Shown one piece after another: positions 46,702 to 55,942 of a stretch of 64,000 nucleotides of DNA (the stretch's first letter is position 1; every line of letters starts with the position of its first letter). This stretch comes from Roseibium sp. Sym1. GTDB lineage: Bacteria > Pseudomonadota > Alphaproteobacteria > Rhizobiales > Stappiaceae. Position numbers and translations under genes: made by a program. Below the pieces are notes generated by a model that worked only from the letters and a program-made list of their open reading frames with translations, was not told where the DNA came from and did not search any database. The stretch covers positions 5,926,501 through 5,990,500 of the forward strand of contig NZ_CP114786.1 in the NCBI RefSeq assembly GCF_027359675.1, written 5' to 3'.

Positions 46702-46733
46702 TTGTCTGACATTGTAAAGACATTGTCTGACAT
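46702..46733. promoter_or_regulatory. Twin GntR/FCD operators 21 bp apart
   Basis: TTGTCTGACAT occurs at 46702-46712 and 46723-46733, exactly two helical turns apart. Each contains TGTC-T-GACA and matches the FCD consensus TNGTNNNACNA at all but the last base. They lie just upstream of the GntR start. Confidence 0.72.
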
Positions 46734-46842
46734 AATTCTCAGGCAAATTTTCGAGGTGATAAATAGCTGGATTTGCTGAAGGAATTTGAAACTAGACGTG
46801 ATGGCGCAACCAATTTTCCGGTTGCTCGCTTCTTTCTTCGTC

Positions 46843-46851
46843 ATGCCATGG
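46843..46851. repeat. Left arm of interrupted REP hairpin A
   Basis: ATGCCATGG here and CCATGGCAT at 47177-47185 are perfect 9-bp arms once the first MITE and one target copy are removed. They give a 5-base loop CTCGA. The intact counterpart is at 63410-63432. Confidence 0.75.
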
Positions 46852-46856
46852 CTCGA

Positions 46857-47171
46857 CCCACTGCTGTCCGGTTAAGCAGGAGCCTCTGTATGCAAACAGG
46901 TTTCGCCGCTTGTACCAGTCTCCCCCGGAGGGGGAGATGTCTCCGGGAGGAGACAGAGGGGGGGGCTCAACCTCTCGGCAAACAAGGCCTTTTCCGAATA
47001 CGAGGAACCGCTGCGCCCCCCTCTGTCCGGTTCCCGGACATCTCCCCCTCCAGGGGGGAGAGGGGCGCAAGCGGTAAGGCGCTACGTGTCCCGGATCGGA
47101 AAAAGCGGAAATATCGACAAGGAATCAATGACCTGCTGAACATGGACCGAGTTAAACCGGACAGTAGTGGG
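46857..47171. mobile_element. MITE-like element copy 1
   Basis: A 315-bp non-coding element with about 20-bp imperfect inverted ends (CCCACTGCTGTCCGGTTAAG; right end the inverse CCCACTACTGTCCGGTTTAA). It is flanked by the 5-bp direct repeat CTCGA (46852-46856, 47172-47176). Internally it has long arms of the type CTCCCCCTC...GAGGGGGAG forming a hairpin. It shares most of its sequence with copy 2. No transposase is encoded; a family with 5-bp duplications and CCC ends (IS1380-like) could mobilise it, which is speculative. Confidence 0.85.
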
Positions 47172-47176
47172 CTCGA

Positions 47177-47185
47177 CCATGGCAT
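47177..47185. repeat. Right arm of interrupted REP hairpin A
   Basis: CCATGGCAT, complement of ATGCCATGG at 46843-46851, displaced by copy 1. ATCCATG follows, as in the intact REP near 63.35 kb. Confidence 0.75.
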
Positions 47186-47243
47186 CCATGTCGATCCGGT
47201 CTCGAACGGTCACGCCTCACTTGAGGCAAACCTCACGGCATGG

Positions 47244-47252
47244 ATTGCAGGG
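47244..47252. repeat. Left arm of interrupted REP hairpin B
   Basis: ATTGCAGGG, complement of CCCTGCAAT at 47575-47583. With one TCAGG between them they would form a 9-bp stem with a 5-base loop. GGCATGG precedes, as in the intact REP. Confidence 0.75.
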
Positions 47253-47257
47253 TCAGG

Positions 47258-47569
47258 CCCACTGGTGTCCGGTTAAGCAGGAGCCTCTGCGCGCAAACAG
47301 GCTTCACCGCTTGTTCCCCTCTCCCCCTGGAGGGGGAGATGTCTCCGACAGGAGACAGAGGGGGGCTCAACCTCTCGGCAGACAAGACCTTTTCCGAATT
47401 CGAGGAACCGCTGCCCCCCCTCTGTCCGGTTCCCGGACATCTCCCCCTCCAGGGGGAGAGGGGCGCAAGTGGTAAGGCGCTGCGTGTCCCGGATCGGAAA
47501 AAGCGGAAATATCGACAAGGAATCAATGACCTGTTGAAACTGAGCCGTGTTAAATCGGACACCAGTGGA
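47258..47569. mobile_element. MITE-like element copy 2
   Basis: A 312-bp relative of copy 1 in the same orientation with ends CCCACTGGTGTCCGGTTAAG and (inverse) TCCACTGGTGTCCGATTTAA, flanked by the 5-bp repeat TCAGG (47253-47257, 47570-47574). Its two inner arms (about 47317-47347 and 47434-47463) are a near-perfect hairpin of CTCCCCCT/AGGGGGAG sequence. No coding sequence is credible. Different target copies show that the two insertions were independent. Confidence 0.85.
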
Positions 47570-47574
47570 TCAGG

Positions 47575-47583
47575 CCCTGCAAT
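47575..47583. repeat. Right arm of interrupted REP hairpin B
   Basis: CCCTGCAAT followed by GACGGAG, as after the intact REP at 63424-63440. It pairs with 47244-47252. Confidence 0.75.
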
Positions 47584-47624
47584 GACGGAGCCAGTGGTGA
47601 TGCGATGCAAGAACAGGCGGCCAC

Positions 47625-47649
47625 AAAAAACCCGGCACGCGGTGCCGGG
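47625..47649 (-). terminator. Strong terminator of the 12.5-kb aromatic operon
   Basis: On the minus strand CCCGGCAC, a 3-base loop, GTGCCGGG, then six Ts (plus-strand 47625-47630). It begins 33 bases past the RidA-like stop. Confidence 0.92.
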
Positions 47650-47682
47650 CTGTAAATTGTCAGCTTCACGTTTCGGGCAGGT

Positions 47683-48078
47683 TCAGCCGATCTGGGCTGT
47701 CGCCTCGATCTCGATCAGGGCCTCGTCCTCGATCAGGTCGGCGACGACCACGACCGACATGGCCGGGAAATGGCGGCCCATGACGCGGCGGTAGGCGGCG
47801 CCGACGTCCTTCTGCCGGGCGAGATATTCGCGCTTGTCCTTGATGAACCAGGTCAGGCGGGCGATGTCCGTGACGGCTCCTCCGGCTGCCTCGACGATGT
47901 CGACAATGTTCTGCAGCGTCTGCTCCATCTGGCCGACAAAATCATGCACCTCGAAGACCTGATCGCCGTTCCAGCCGATCTGGCCACCGATATGGAGTGT
48001 CTGGCCCTCGGTCAGCATGCCGTTGGCATAGCCCTTTGCCGGCGCCCAGCCGTCCGGTTGAATGGTTTTGAGCGTCAT
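47683..48078 (-). CDS. RidA/YjgF family protein lacking the catalytic Arg
   Basis: 131-residue Rid protein, last gene of the operon. It has the HIGGQIGWNGDQ opening and the trailing FPAMSVVVVADLIEDEALIEIEATA strand. In true RidA imine deaminases the equivalent segment reads PARS, with the active-site Arg; here it is Met. It therefore belongs with Rid subgroups without proven deaminase activity. Start ATG 48078 overlaps the thioesterase stop by four bases. Longer upstream reading overlaps that gene and is rejected. Confidence 0.87.
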   Translation of the reverse strand: MTLKTIQPDGWAPAKGYANGMLTEGQTLHIGGQIGWNGDQVFEVHDFVGQMEQTLQNIVDIVEAAGGAVTDIARLTWFIKDKREYLARQKDVGAAYRRVMGRHFPAMSVVVVADLIEDEALIEIEATAQIG

Positions 48079-48482
48079 TGGTCCAGTCTTTCCTTGAATT
48101 GCAGCAATCGTTCCCTGACCTCGTCCGGCCAGGCCGCCGGCTTGCCGGCGCTGTCGACATTGACGAGGGTCTGTTCCGTTTCGAAGCGTGTCTCCTCCCC
48201 GCAGGCGCAGCTGATCGTCAGGCCGAAACTTGTGCGGCCGACGCGGGTGGCAGCAAGAGACAGGATCAGATGATCGCCCAGCCGGCTCGGCCGGATAAAA
48301 CGCGTGCGGATTTCCGCCGTCGGCACCGCCCCGTTCTGATGGATCTCGAGGAAAGGCCACTCGGCGATCGCCGAGAAGAACGTCTCGATACAGTCGTTGA
48401 TCATTTCGAAATAGCGCGGATAGAAGACGATCCCCGCCGGGTCGCAGTGCTTGAAACTGACTGGCTGATGGTACCGGAACAT
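48075..48482 (-). CDS. Hotdog-fold acyl-CoA thioesterase (4HBT-like)
   Basis: 135 residues. The FKHCDPAGIVFYPRYFEM motif near 10-27, with catalytic Asp, is the 4-hydroxybenzoyl-CoA thioesterase hallmark. It probably releases CoA from aromatic or ring-reduced acyl-CoA that accumulates in the pathway. It starts four bases after the LIV ATPase stop and overlaps the RidA-like gene by four. Confidence 0.9.
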   Translation of the reverse strand: MFRYHQPVSFKHCDPAGIVFYPRYFEMINDCIETFFSAIAEWPFLEIHQNGAVPTAEIRTRFIRPSRLGDHLILSLAATRVGRTSFGLTISCACGEETRFETEQTLVNVDSAGKPAAWPDEVRERLLQFKERLDQ

Positions 48483-48486
48483 GGCG

Positions 48487-49176
48487 TCAGACCCCGATAT
48501 ACCTGGAGGTGACGTCTTCCGTGAGCGCGTCGATCGCGCCCTCCCACACAGATGCGCCCCTTTCCAGGATCGTTGCCCGGTCACAGACCTGCCTGAGTTC
48601 CCGGATCGACTTGTCGATGACAAGAATGGCGAGGCCTGTCTCGGCCTTGAGCTGGCGGATCACCGCCCAGATCTCCTGCCGGATGACCGGTGCGAGACCC
48701 TCGGTGGCCTCGTCCAGGATCAGGAGCTTCGGATTGGTCATGAGCGCCCGGCCGATGGCGAGCATCTGCTGCTCGCCGCCCGACAGCGAGCCGGCCCGCT
48801 GGTTGCGCCTCTCGCCGAGGCGCGGAAACAGCCCGATCACCCGTTCGAAGGTCCAGTCGCCGTGCCGTGCGGCCGCGATCAGGTTTTCCTGGACGCTGAG
48901 ATCGGCGAAGCAGCGGCGGCCCTCCGGCACCAGGCCCAGCCCCAGGCGCGCGGCCTTGTGGCTCGGCAGGCGGGAGAGATCGTTGCCGTCAAAGGTCAGC
49001 GTTCCCCCCGCCGCCAACATCCGGCAAATGCATTTGACCGTGGTCGACTTGCCCATGCCGTTGCGGCCGAGCAGCGCCAGCACCTCGCCTTCGCGGATTT
49101 CCAGATCGACCCCGAACAGCGCCTGGCTGGCGCCATAGGAGGCGGTGACATTCGATAGCGTCAGAAGCGCGCTCAT
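48487..49176 (-). CDS. LIV-type ABC importer ATPase (LivF-like)
   Basis: 229-residue ATPase: Walker A GRNGMGKST, signature LSGGEQQMLAIGRA, Walker B LLILDEATEGLAP. The LivF-type lacks the C-terminal extension of LivG. It overlaps the LivG-like gene (ATGA) and is part of the aromatic operon. Confidence 0.93.
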   Translation of the reverse strand: MSALLTLSNVTASYGASQALFGVDLEIREGEVLALLGRNGMGKSTTVKCICRMLAAGGTLTFDGNDLSRLPSHKAARLGLGLVPEGRRCFADLSVQENLIAAARHGDWTFERVIGLFPRLGERRNQRAGSLSGGEQQMLAIGRALMTNPKLLILDEATEGLAPVIRQEIWAVIRQLKAETGLAILVIDKSIRELRQVCDRATILERGASVWEGAIDALTEDVTSRYIGV

Positions 49177-49937
49177 GCCTCGTCTCCCAGATAGGCTTCC
49201 TTCACGGCGGTGTTGGCGCGGATCTCGTCGACCGTGCCGGTGGCAATCACTTCGCCATAGACCAGCACGCTGATCCGGTCGGCGAGCGAGAAGACCGCGT
49301 CCATGTCGTGTTCCACCAGCAGGATCGGTGCCTCCTGGCGCAGCATGTCCAGGAACCCTGTCAGGACCTTGGATCCTTCGGAGCCCATGCCGGCCATCGG
49401 TTCGTCCATCACCAGGGCCTTCGGCTTCAGCGTCAGCGCGACGGCAACCTCGAGCTGACGGCGCTGCCCGTGGCTGAGTTCCGCCGTGCGCATGCGTGCC
49501 TGGTCCTGCAGGCCGACCCTTTCAAGCGCTTCTTCGGCGGTCGCCCGCAGGTCCTTGTCCTTCAGCGCATTGCCGAAGAACCGCCAGGGCTTGCCGGCCG
49601 CACCAAGCGCACCGAGCACCGCGTTCTGAAGGACCGTGTCCTCCATGGCGAGCGCGGAGATCTGGAAAGTACGCCCCAGTCCGGCATGCGCACGCACCCT
49701 GGTCGGCTCGTGTGTCACATCCCTGCCGAGCAGGCGCACCGAGCCGGCGTCCGGCTTCAGCGTGCCGCAGATCTGGCCGATCAGGGTGGATTTTCCAGCC
49801 CCGTTGGGGCCGATGATGGCGTGGATCTCACCGGGTTTCAGGTCGATGGAGATGTCCCGGCTGGCGCGCAGCGCACCGAAATTCTTGGAGATGCCATGCG
49901 TTTCGAGGACGGGCGTTTGAAGAACAGCCTCAGTCAT
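49173..49937 (-). CDS. LIV-type ABC importer ATPase (LivG-like)
   Basis: 254-residue ATPase: Walker A GPNGAGKST, signature LSHGQRRQLEVAVAL (His for Gly, as in LivG), Walker B ALVMDEPMAGM, and the C-terminal LivG extension ending AVKEAYLGDEA. It overlaps LivM-like by eight bases. Confidence 0.93.
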   Translation of the reverse strand: MTEAVLQTPVLETHGISKNFGALRASRDISIDLKPGEIHAIIGPNGAGKSTLIGQICGTLKPDAGSVRLLGRDVTHEPTRVRAHAGLGRTFQISALAMEDTVLQNAVLGALGAAGKPWRFFGNALKDKDLRATAEEALERVGLQDQARMRTAELSHGQRRQLEVAVALTLKPKALVMDEPMAGMGSEGSKVLTGFLDMLRQEAPILLVEHDMDAVFSLADRISVLVYGEVIATGTVDEIRANTAVKEAYLGDEA

Positions 49938-50913
49938 GAACCGTCTCCCGTCCGCAGATCATGCCGATCAGTCCGCCGCGCCCGAACAGGACGATGACGA
50001 GCAGGAGCAGCCCCAGATAGATGTGCCAGAAGTCGCTCAAGCCGCCGAGCCAGTGCTCCAGCGCCACGAAGACCAGCGCCCCGACAACCGGTCCGAACAG
50101 GCGGCCGACACCGCCGATGATGATGAAGATCATGATCTCGCCGCTGGTCTGCCAGGAGAACATGGTCGGGCTGACAAAGCGGTTGAGGTCGGCAAAAAGC
50201 GCCCCGGCCAGGCCGGTGATGGCGCCGGAGACCACGAAGGCCACCAGTTTCAGGCGAACAGGATCGAGCCCGACCGTCTCCACCCGCACCGGCACCTGCC
50301 GGGCGGCGTTCAAAGCGAGGCCGAACGGCGATCCGCCAAGGCGCCAGGCAAAGGCCAGCACCCCGCAGAGCAGCGCCAGGCAAAGCCCGTAGAACTGGAT
50401 CGGGTCCAGCGTGTTCAGCCCGGGAAAGCCATTGCGGACATAGATGGACAGGCCGTCCTCGCCGCCATATTCCGCCCAGGAAATGGCGAAGAAGAAGAAC
50501 ATCTGGCCAAAGGCCAGCGTGATCATGATGAAATAGACGCCCGCCGTCCTGAGCGACAGGATGCCGATCACCAGCGCGGCCAGAGCGGAGAACACCACGG
50601 CGACCAGCCAGATCACCGGCATCGACTTGGTGCCCTCGATCAGGACCGGCCACTCGGTGACCGCCGTATAGGTCTGGGCGTGATGGGCGAGAATGCCCAT
50701 GGCATAGCCGCCGAGACCGAAGAAGACGGCATGGCCGAGGCTGACCAGCCCGCCGAGCCCGAGCGCGATGTTGAGGCCGACCGCGGCGATGGCGAAGACC
50801 ACGGCGCGGGTCATCAGCGTGATGGTGAAGGGTTCGTCCGCCGTCACCGCCCAGAACGGGATGGCAACGAGGAGCGCCAGTGTGACGGCGTTGAGAGTGC
50901 GTTCCCGGATCAT
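49930..50913 (-). CDS. LIV-type ABC importer permease (LivM-like)
   Basis: 327-residue permease with about ten TM segments. VVGALVFVALEHWLGG and the GGLVSLGHAVFFGLGGYAMG motif are conserved. It overlaps both neighbours and is one of two permeases of the probable aromatic-acid importer. Confidence 0.92.
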   Translation of the reverse strand: MIRERTLNAVTLALLVAIPFWAVTADEPFTITLMTRAVVFAIAAVGLNIALGLGGLVSLGHAVFFGLGGYAMGILAHHAQTYTAVTEWPVLIEGTKSMPVIWLVAVVFSALAALVIGILSLRTAGVYFIMITLAFGQMFFFFAISWAEYGGEDGLSIYVRNGFPGLNTLDPIQFYGLCLALLCGVLAFAWRLGGSPFGLALNAARQVPVRVETVGLDPVRLKLVAFVVSGAITGLAGALFADLNRFVSPTMFSWQTSGEIMIFIIIGGVGRLFGPVVGALVFVALEHWLGGLSDFWHIYLGLLLLVIVLFGRGGLIGMICGRETVHD

Positions 50914-51830
50914 GCGCGCGCTCCGAACAGTCCGGCGGGACGCAGGATCAGCACCGCGGCCATGAGAATATAGATCGCCATGGAGGCGAGCGAGGAGCCG
51001 ACCGAGGTGGCCGTTGAGGGATCAAGCACCAGCTTGAGCAGCTCCGGCAGGAAAATGCCGCCGAGCGTATCGGTGAGGCCGACGAGGATCGCGCCGATCA
51101 GCGCGCCCTTGATCGAGCCGATGCCTCCGATGACGATGACGACGAAGGCCAGGATCAGCACCGGTTCGCCCATGCCGACCTGGACCGACTGGATCGCGCC
51201 GACCAGCGCTCCGGCCAGCCCGGCCAGTGCGGCGCCGAGCGCGAAAACAATGGTGTAGAGCCTGGCGATGTCGATGCCGAGGGCGGCGATCATCTCGCGG
51301 TCGTTCTCCCCTGCCCGGATCTGAACGCCGAGACGCGTCCGGGAAATCAGCAGCCACAGGCCGAGCGCCACCAGCAGCCCGACGACGATCAGGGTCAGCC
51401 GGTAGAGAGGATATTCGATCCCGCCCGGCAGGGTCACCGGACCGGACAGGAAGTCGGGCACATTCAGGAACAGCGGGAAGGAGCCGAAGATCCAGCGCGT
51501 GCCTTCGGAAAAGATCAGGATCAGGGCGAAGGTTGCCAGCACCTGGTCGAGATGGTCCTTGTCGTAAAGACGCCGGATCACCACCAGCTCCACCAGCGCA
51601 CCGGCTATCGCGGCGCCGGCCAGCGCGGCCACGAGGCCGAGCAGGAAGGAACCGGTCGCTGCGGCGACGGCTGCCGCGCAGAAGGCACCGATCATGTAGA
51701 GCGAGCCGTGGGCCAGATTGATCAGCCCCATCACGCCGAAGATGAGCGTCAGCCCGGCAGCCATCAGGAACAGCATGATGCCGAATTGCAGGCCGTTCAG
51801 AACCTGCTCTATGAGCAAAATAAGTGACAT
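50910..51830 (-). CDS. LIV-type ABC importer permease (LivH-like)
   Basis: 306-residue permease with about eight TM segments and the GVMGLINLAHGSLYMIGAF motif. ATG 51830 is used; an upstream in-frame start adds an Arg-rich non-conserved extension. It follows the binding-protein gene after a hairpin-bearing spacer. Confidence 0.92.
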   Translation of the reverse strand: MSLILLIEQVLNGLQFGIMLFLMAAGLTLIFGVMGLINLAHGSLYMIGAFCAAAVAAATGSFLLGLVAALAGAAIAGALVELVVIRRLYDKDHLDQVLATFALILIFSEGTRWIFGSFPLFLNVPDFLSGPVTLPGGIEYPLYRLTLIVVGLLVALGLWLLISRTRLGVQIRAGENDREMIAALGIDIARLYTIVFALGAALAGLAGALVGAIQSVQVGMGEPVLILAFVVIVIGGIGSIKGALIGAILVGLTDTLGGIFLPELLKLVLDPSTATSVGSSLASMAIYILMAAVLILRPAGLFGARA

Positions 51831-51847
51831 GAGATCCCCGCCCCGTT

Positions 51848-51877
51848 GTCTTGCGCGGCAGTGCCGCCGCACAAGAC
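51848..51877 (-). promoter_or_regulatory. Hairpin between binding protein and LIV permease
   Basis: GTCTTGCGCGGC (51848-51859) and GCCGCACAAGAC (51866-51877) form a 12-bp stem with one mismatch and a 6-base loop, 14 bases after the binding-protein stop. No U-tract. Confidence 0.6.
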
Positions 51878-51890
51878 TCAGGTGCTTACC

Positions 51891-53027
51891 TTACATGCTG
51901 CACTCGGACCAGTAGGCATCGGCGTGACTGGTCAGCGCCTTGCCGATGATCTTGTTGGTGTAGACATCGCCTTCCTTGACCACTTCACGGACAAAGATGT
52001 CCTGGATCGGATGGTGGTTCGGGCCGAACTTGAAGTTACCGCGGGTCGAGGCAAAATCGGCTTCTTCCAGCGCCGCGCGGAAGGCGTCGGCGTCCTTGAC
52101 GTCGGCCTTTGCCATCGCGGAGAGCAACAGGTTGGCGGTGTCGAAGCCCTGGGACGCATAGAGCGACGGCAGGCGGCCATATTCGGCCTGGAAGGCCTCG
52201 ACGAAGGCCTTGTTGGCCGGCGCCTCGATGTCCTTGTTCCACTGGCTGGTGTTCTTCACACCGAGCGCGGCGTCACCGACGGCCTGAAGGATGCCCTGGT
52301 CGAAGGAGAAGGCCGGACCGACGACCGGAAGGTCGACACCAGAATCCTTGTACTGTTTCAGGAAGGAGATGCCCATGCCGCCCGGCAGGAAGAAGAACAC
52401 GCTGTCGGCACCCGACGCCCTGATCTGGGCGATCTCGGCGGCGTAGTCGGTCTGGCCGAGCTTGGTGTAGACCTCACCCGCCAGGTCGCCCTTGTAGAAG
52501 CGCTTGTAGCCGGTGAGCGCATCCTTGCCGGCCGGATAGTTCGGCGCCAGGATGAAGCTGTTCTTGAAGCCTTCGAAATTGGCATAGGCGCCGGCGGCTT
52601 CATGCAGGTTGTCGTTCTGCCAGGCGACATTGAAGTAATTCGGATGGCAGCCCTTGCCGGCGAGCATGGACGGTCCGGCGTTCGGCGACAGGTAGAACTT
52701 GCCCTGGGCGGTCACGGACGGGATCACGGCCATGGCAAGGTTCGACCAGATGATGCCGGTCAGGACATCGACCTTCTCCGACTGCACCATCTTGTCGGCG
52801 AGCTGAACGGCGATGTCGGGCTTGCGCTGATCGTCCTCGATGACAACTTCAAGGTCTTCGTTGCCGGCCTGCTTGACCGCCAGCATGAAACCGTCGCGGA
52901 CATCGATACCGAGACCGGCACCACCGCCGGAAAGCGTGGTGATCATGCCGACCTTGACCGGTTCGGCCTGGGCACTGGTAAGACCGATCGCGAGAGCCGC
53001 GGCGGCTGCCATTGTCGTGAATTTCAT
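51891..53027 (-). CDS. LIV-type ABC importer solute-binding protein
   Basis: 378-residue periplasmic type-I binding protein. Signal peptide 1-21 (SAQA-EP), then VKVGMITTLSGGGAGLGIDVRDGF, the family opening. ATG at 53027 follows GAGG. Sister proteins of this family in similar operons bind aromatic acids, and its place after a CoA ligase suggests that. It is 137 bases after the ligase stop. Confidence 0.92.
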   Translation of the reverse strand: MKFTTMAAAAALAIGLTSAQAEPVKVGMITTLSGGGAGLGIDVRDGFMLAVKQAGNEDLEVVIEDDQRKPDIAVQLADKMVQSEKVDVLTGIIWSNLAMAVIPSVTAQGKFYLSPNAGPSMLAGKGCHPNYFNVAWQNDNLHEAAGAYANFEGFKNSFILAPNYPAGKDALTGYKRFYKGDLAGEVYTKLGQTDYAAEIAQIRASGADSVFFFLPGGMGISFLKQYKDSGVDLPVVGPAFSFDQGILQAVGDAALGVKNTSQWNKDIEAPANKAFVEAFQAEYGRLPSLYASQGFDTANLLLSAMAKADVKDADAFRAALEEADFASTRGNFKFGPNHHPIQDIFVREVVKEGDVYTNKIIGKALTSHADAYWSECSM

Positions 53028-53164
53028 CTGTTGTTCCTCTTGGTCTTTGAGACTGCTGTTCCCGTTGACTTTATTAGGTTGCCGCCACGCCTTCTTTGTT
53101 GAGCGCAATCGGCCAAGGGCTTGTTTTCATTTGATTTCCCGCGCCCCTGCGGGGGACCTTGTGA

Positions 53165-54784
53165 TCAGGCGTCCGGCCGCAGCCGGAAGCGCTGGATCTT
53201 GCCGGTCTCGGTTTTCGGCAGCGTGTCCGCGAAAATGACGGAGCGCGGATACTTGTAGGGCGCAATCGTCGCTTTGACGTGATCTTTCAGTGCCTTGGCG
53301 AGTTCTTCAGAGATTTCGATTCCGCCGGCGACAACGACATGGGCCTGCACGATCGAGCCGCGTTCCTCGTCCGGTACGCCGATAACCGCGCATTCCTGGA
53401 CGGCCGGATGGGCAAGCAGGGCTGCCTCCACTTCCGGTCCGGCGATGTTATAGCCGGCGGAAATGATCATGTCGTCATTTCGGGCGGCGAAATGCAGATG
53501 GCCGTCCTCGCTCATGGAGAAGCTGTCACCGGTGATGTTCCAGCCGTCGACCACGTAGTCCTTCTGGCGCTCGTCCGCGAGATAGCGGCAGCCGGTCGGG
53601 CCGCGCACCGCCAGCCGGCCGACCTCGCCCGGTGCCACCGGCTTGCCGTCCAGGCCCACGATCTTGACCTCGTAGCCGCTCACCGGCTTGCCGGTGCAGG
53701 CGGGCTTGTGGTCCTCGAAGCGGTTGGAGATGAAGATGTGCAGCATCTCGGTGGCGCCGATGCCGTCGAGCATCGGCTTGCCCGTCTTTGCCATCCAGGC
53801 GTCATAGACCGGGGCCGGCAGGGTTTCACCGGCAGAGACGGCGGCCCGCAGTGACGACAGGTCCGCGCCCTCGTCCATCGCCTGCAGCATGACGCGATAG
53901 GCGGTCGGCGCCGTGAAACAGACGGTGGCTTTGTATTTCTCGATGATCTCGATCATGTTCGGCGGCGTCGCGGCTTCCAGAAGTGTGGCCGCCGCGCCGA
54001 AACGGAGCGGGAAGATCGCGAGGCCGCCGAGACCGAAGGTGAAGGCGAGCGGCGGCGAGCCGACAAAGACATCGTCCGGGGTCACGCCGAGCACTTCCTT
54101 CGCGTAGCCGTCGGCGATAATCAGGAGATCCCGGTGGAAATGCATGGTCGCCTTGGGCGTGCCGGTGGAGCCTGAGGTGAAGCCCAGCAGGGCAACATCG
54201 TCCCGGCCAGTCGGCACGGCGTCGTAAAGCACCGATTTTTCCAGCGCCAGCCGATCCAGTTCCGCGTCGTGGTTCGAGGTGCCGTCGAAGCCGACGACCT
54301 TCTTCAGAAACGACGATGTCTTGGCGCAGGCGACCATCTCGTCCATCAGACGCGTGTCGCACAGGGCGAACTCGATCTCGGCCTTGTCGACGATCTTGGC
54401 AAGCTCCCCGGCCCTCAGCATCGGCATGGTGTTGACGACCACCGCGCCGGCCTTGGTGGCGGCCAGCCAGCAGGCGACCATGGCGGGGTTGTTGGCCGAG
54501 CGGATCAGCACCCGGTTGCCGGGCTTGACGCCGAGATCCTCGGTGAGCGCATGGGCCAGCCGGTTGGTCCAGTCGGCGAGTTCCTTGTAGGTGCGCCTGC
54601 GGCCGTTGCCGATCAGGGCGGTGTGATCGCCGAAGCCCTGCTCGACCATGCGGTCGGTCAGCTCGACGCCCGCGTTGAGGCGCTCCGGGTACTGGAAATT
54701 CTCAAGCAGGAAATCGGGCCACTGGTCTTCCGGCGGAAGATTGTCCCGGGTGAAGGTGTCGACATGTGCGGAGGGACCAAGCAT
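53165..54784 (-). CDS. Benzoate/2-aminobenzoate-type CoA ligase
   Basis: 539-residue ANL adenylate-forming ligase. LGFTSGSTGTPKATMHF is the P-loop (near 200-216), LDGIGATEMLHIF the A5 motif, GWNITGD the A7, and LPKTETGKIQRFRLR the catalytic Lys. It activates an aromatic acid to its CoA thioester. With the downstream aromatic monooxygenase, 2-aminobenzoate or salicylate are the best candidates. ACAD starts four bases upstream in transcription. Confidence 0.88.
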   Translation of the reverse strand: MLGPSAHVDTFTRDNLPPEDQWPDFLLENFQYPERLNAGVELTDRMVEQGFGDHTALIGNGRRRTYKELADWTNRLAHALTEDLGVKPGNRVLIRSANNPAMVACWLAATKAGAVVVNTMPMLRAGELAKIVDKAEIEFALCDTRLMDEMVACAKTSSFLKKVVGFDGTSNHDAELDRLALEKSVLYDAVPTGRDDVALLGFTSGSTGTPKATMHFHRDLLIIADGYAKEVLGVTPDDVFVGSPPLAFTFGLGGLAIFPLRFGAAATLLEAATPPNMIEIIEKYKATVCFTAPTAYRVMLQAMDEGADLSSLRAAVSAGETLPAPVYDAWMAKTGKPMLDGIGATEMLHIFISNRFEDHKPACTGKPVSGYEVKIVGLDGKPVAPGEVGRLAVRGPTGCRYLADERQKDYVVDGWNITGDSFSMSEDGHLHFAARNDDMIISAGYNIAGPEVEAALLAHPAVQECAVIGVPDEERGSIVQAHVVVAGGIEISEELAKALKDHVKATIAPYKYPRSVIFADTLPKTETGKIQRFRLRPDA

Positions 54785-54787
54785 GGA

Positions 54788-55941
<1,154 letters not shown>

Positions 55942-55942
<1 letters not shown>

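Noticed and set aside
46857..47569. CRISPR-like array in the repeated region
   Set aside because: Only two long copies with inverted ends and target duplications; no short regular repeats and spacers.
46773..47794. Plus-strand open frames crossing the MITE-like elements
   Set aside because: They run through inverted ends, target repeats and hairpin arms and share no protein features.
48079..48360. Longer N-terminus for the RidA-like gene
   Set aside because: It would overlap the thioesterase in another frame; ATG 48078 fits the family start.
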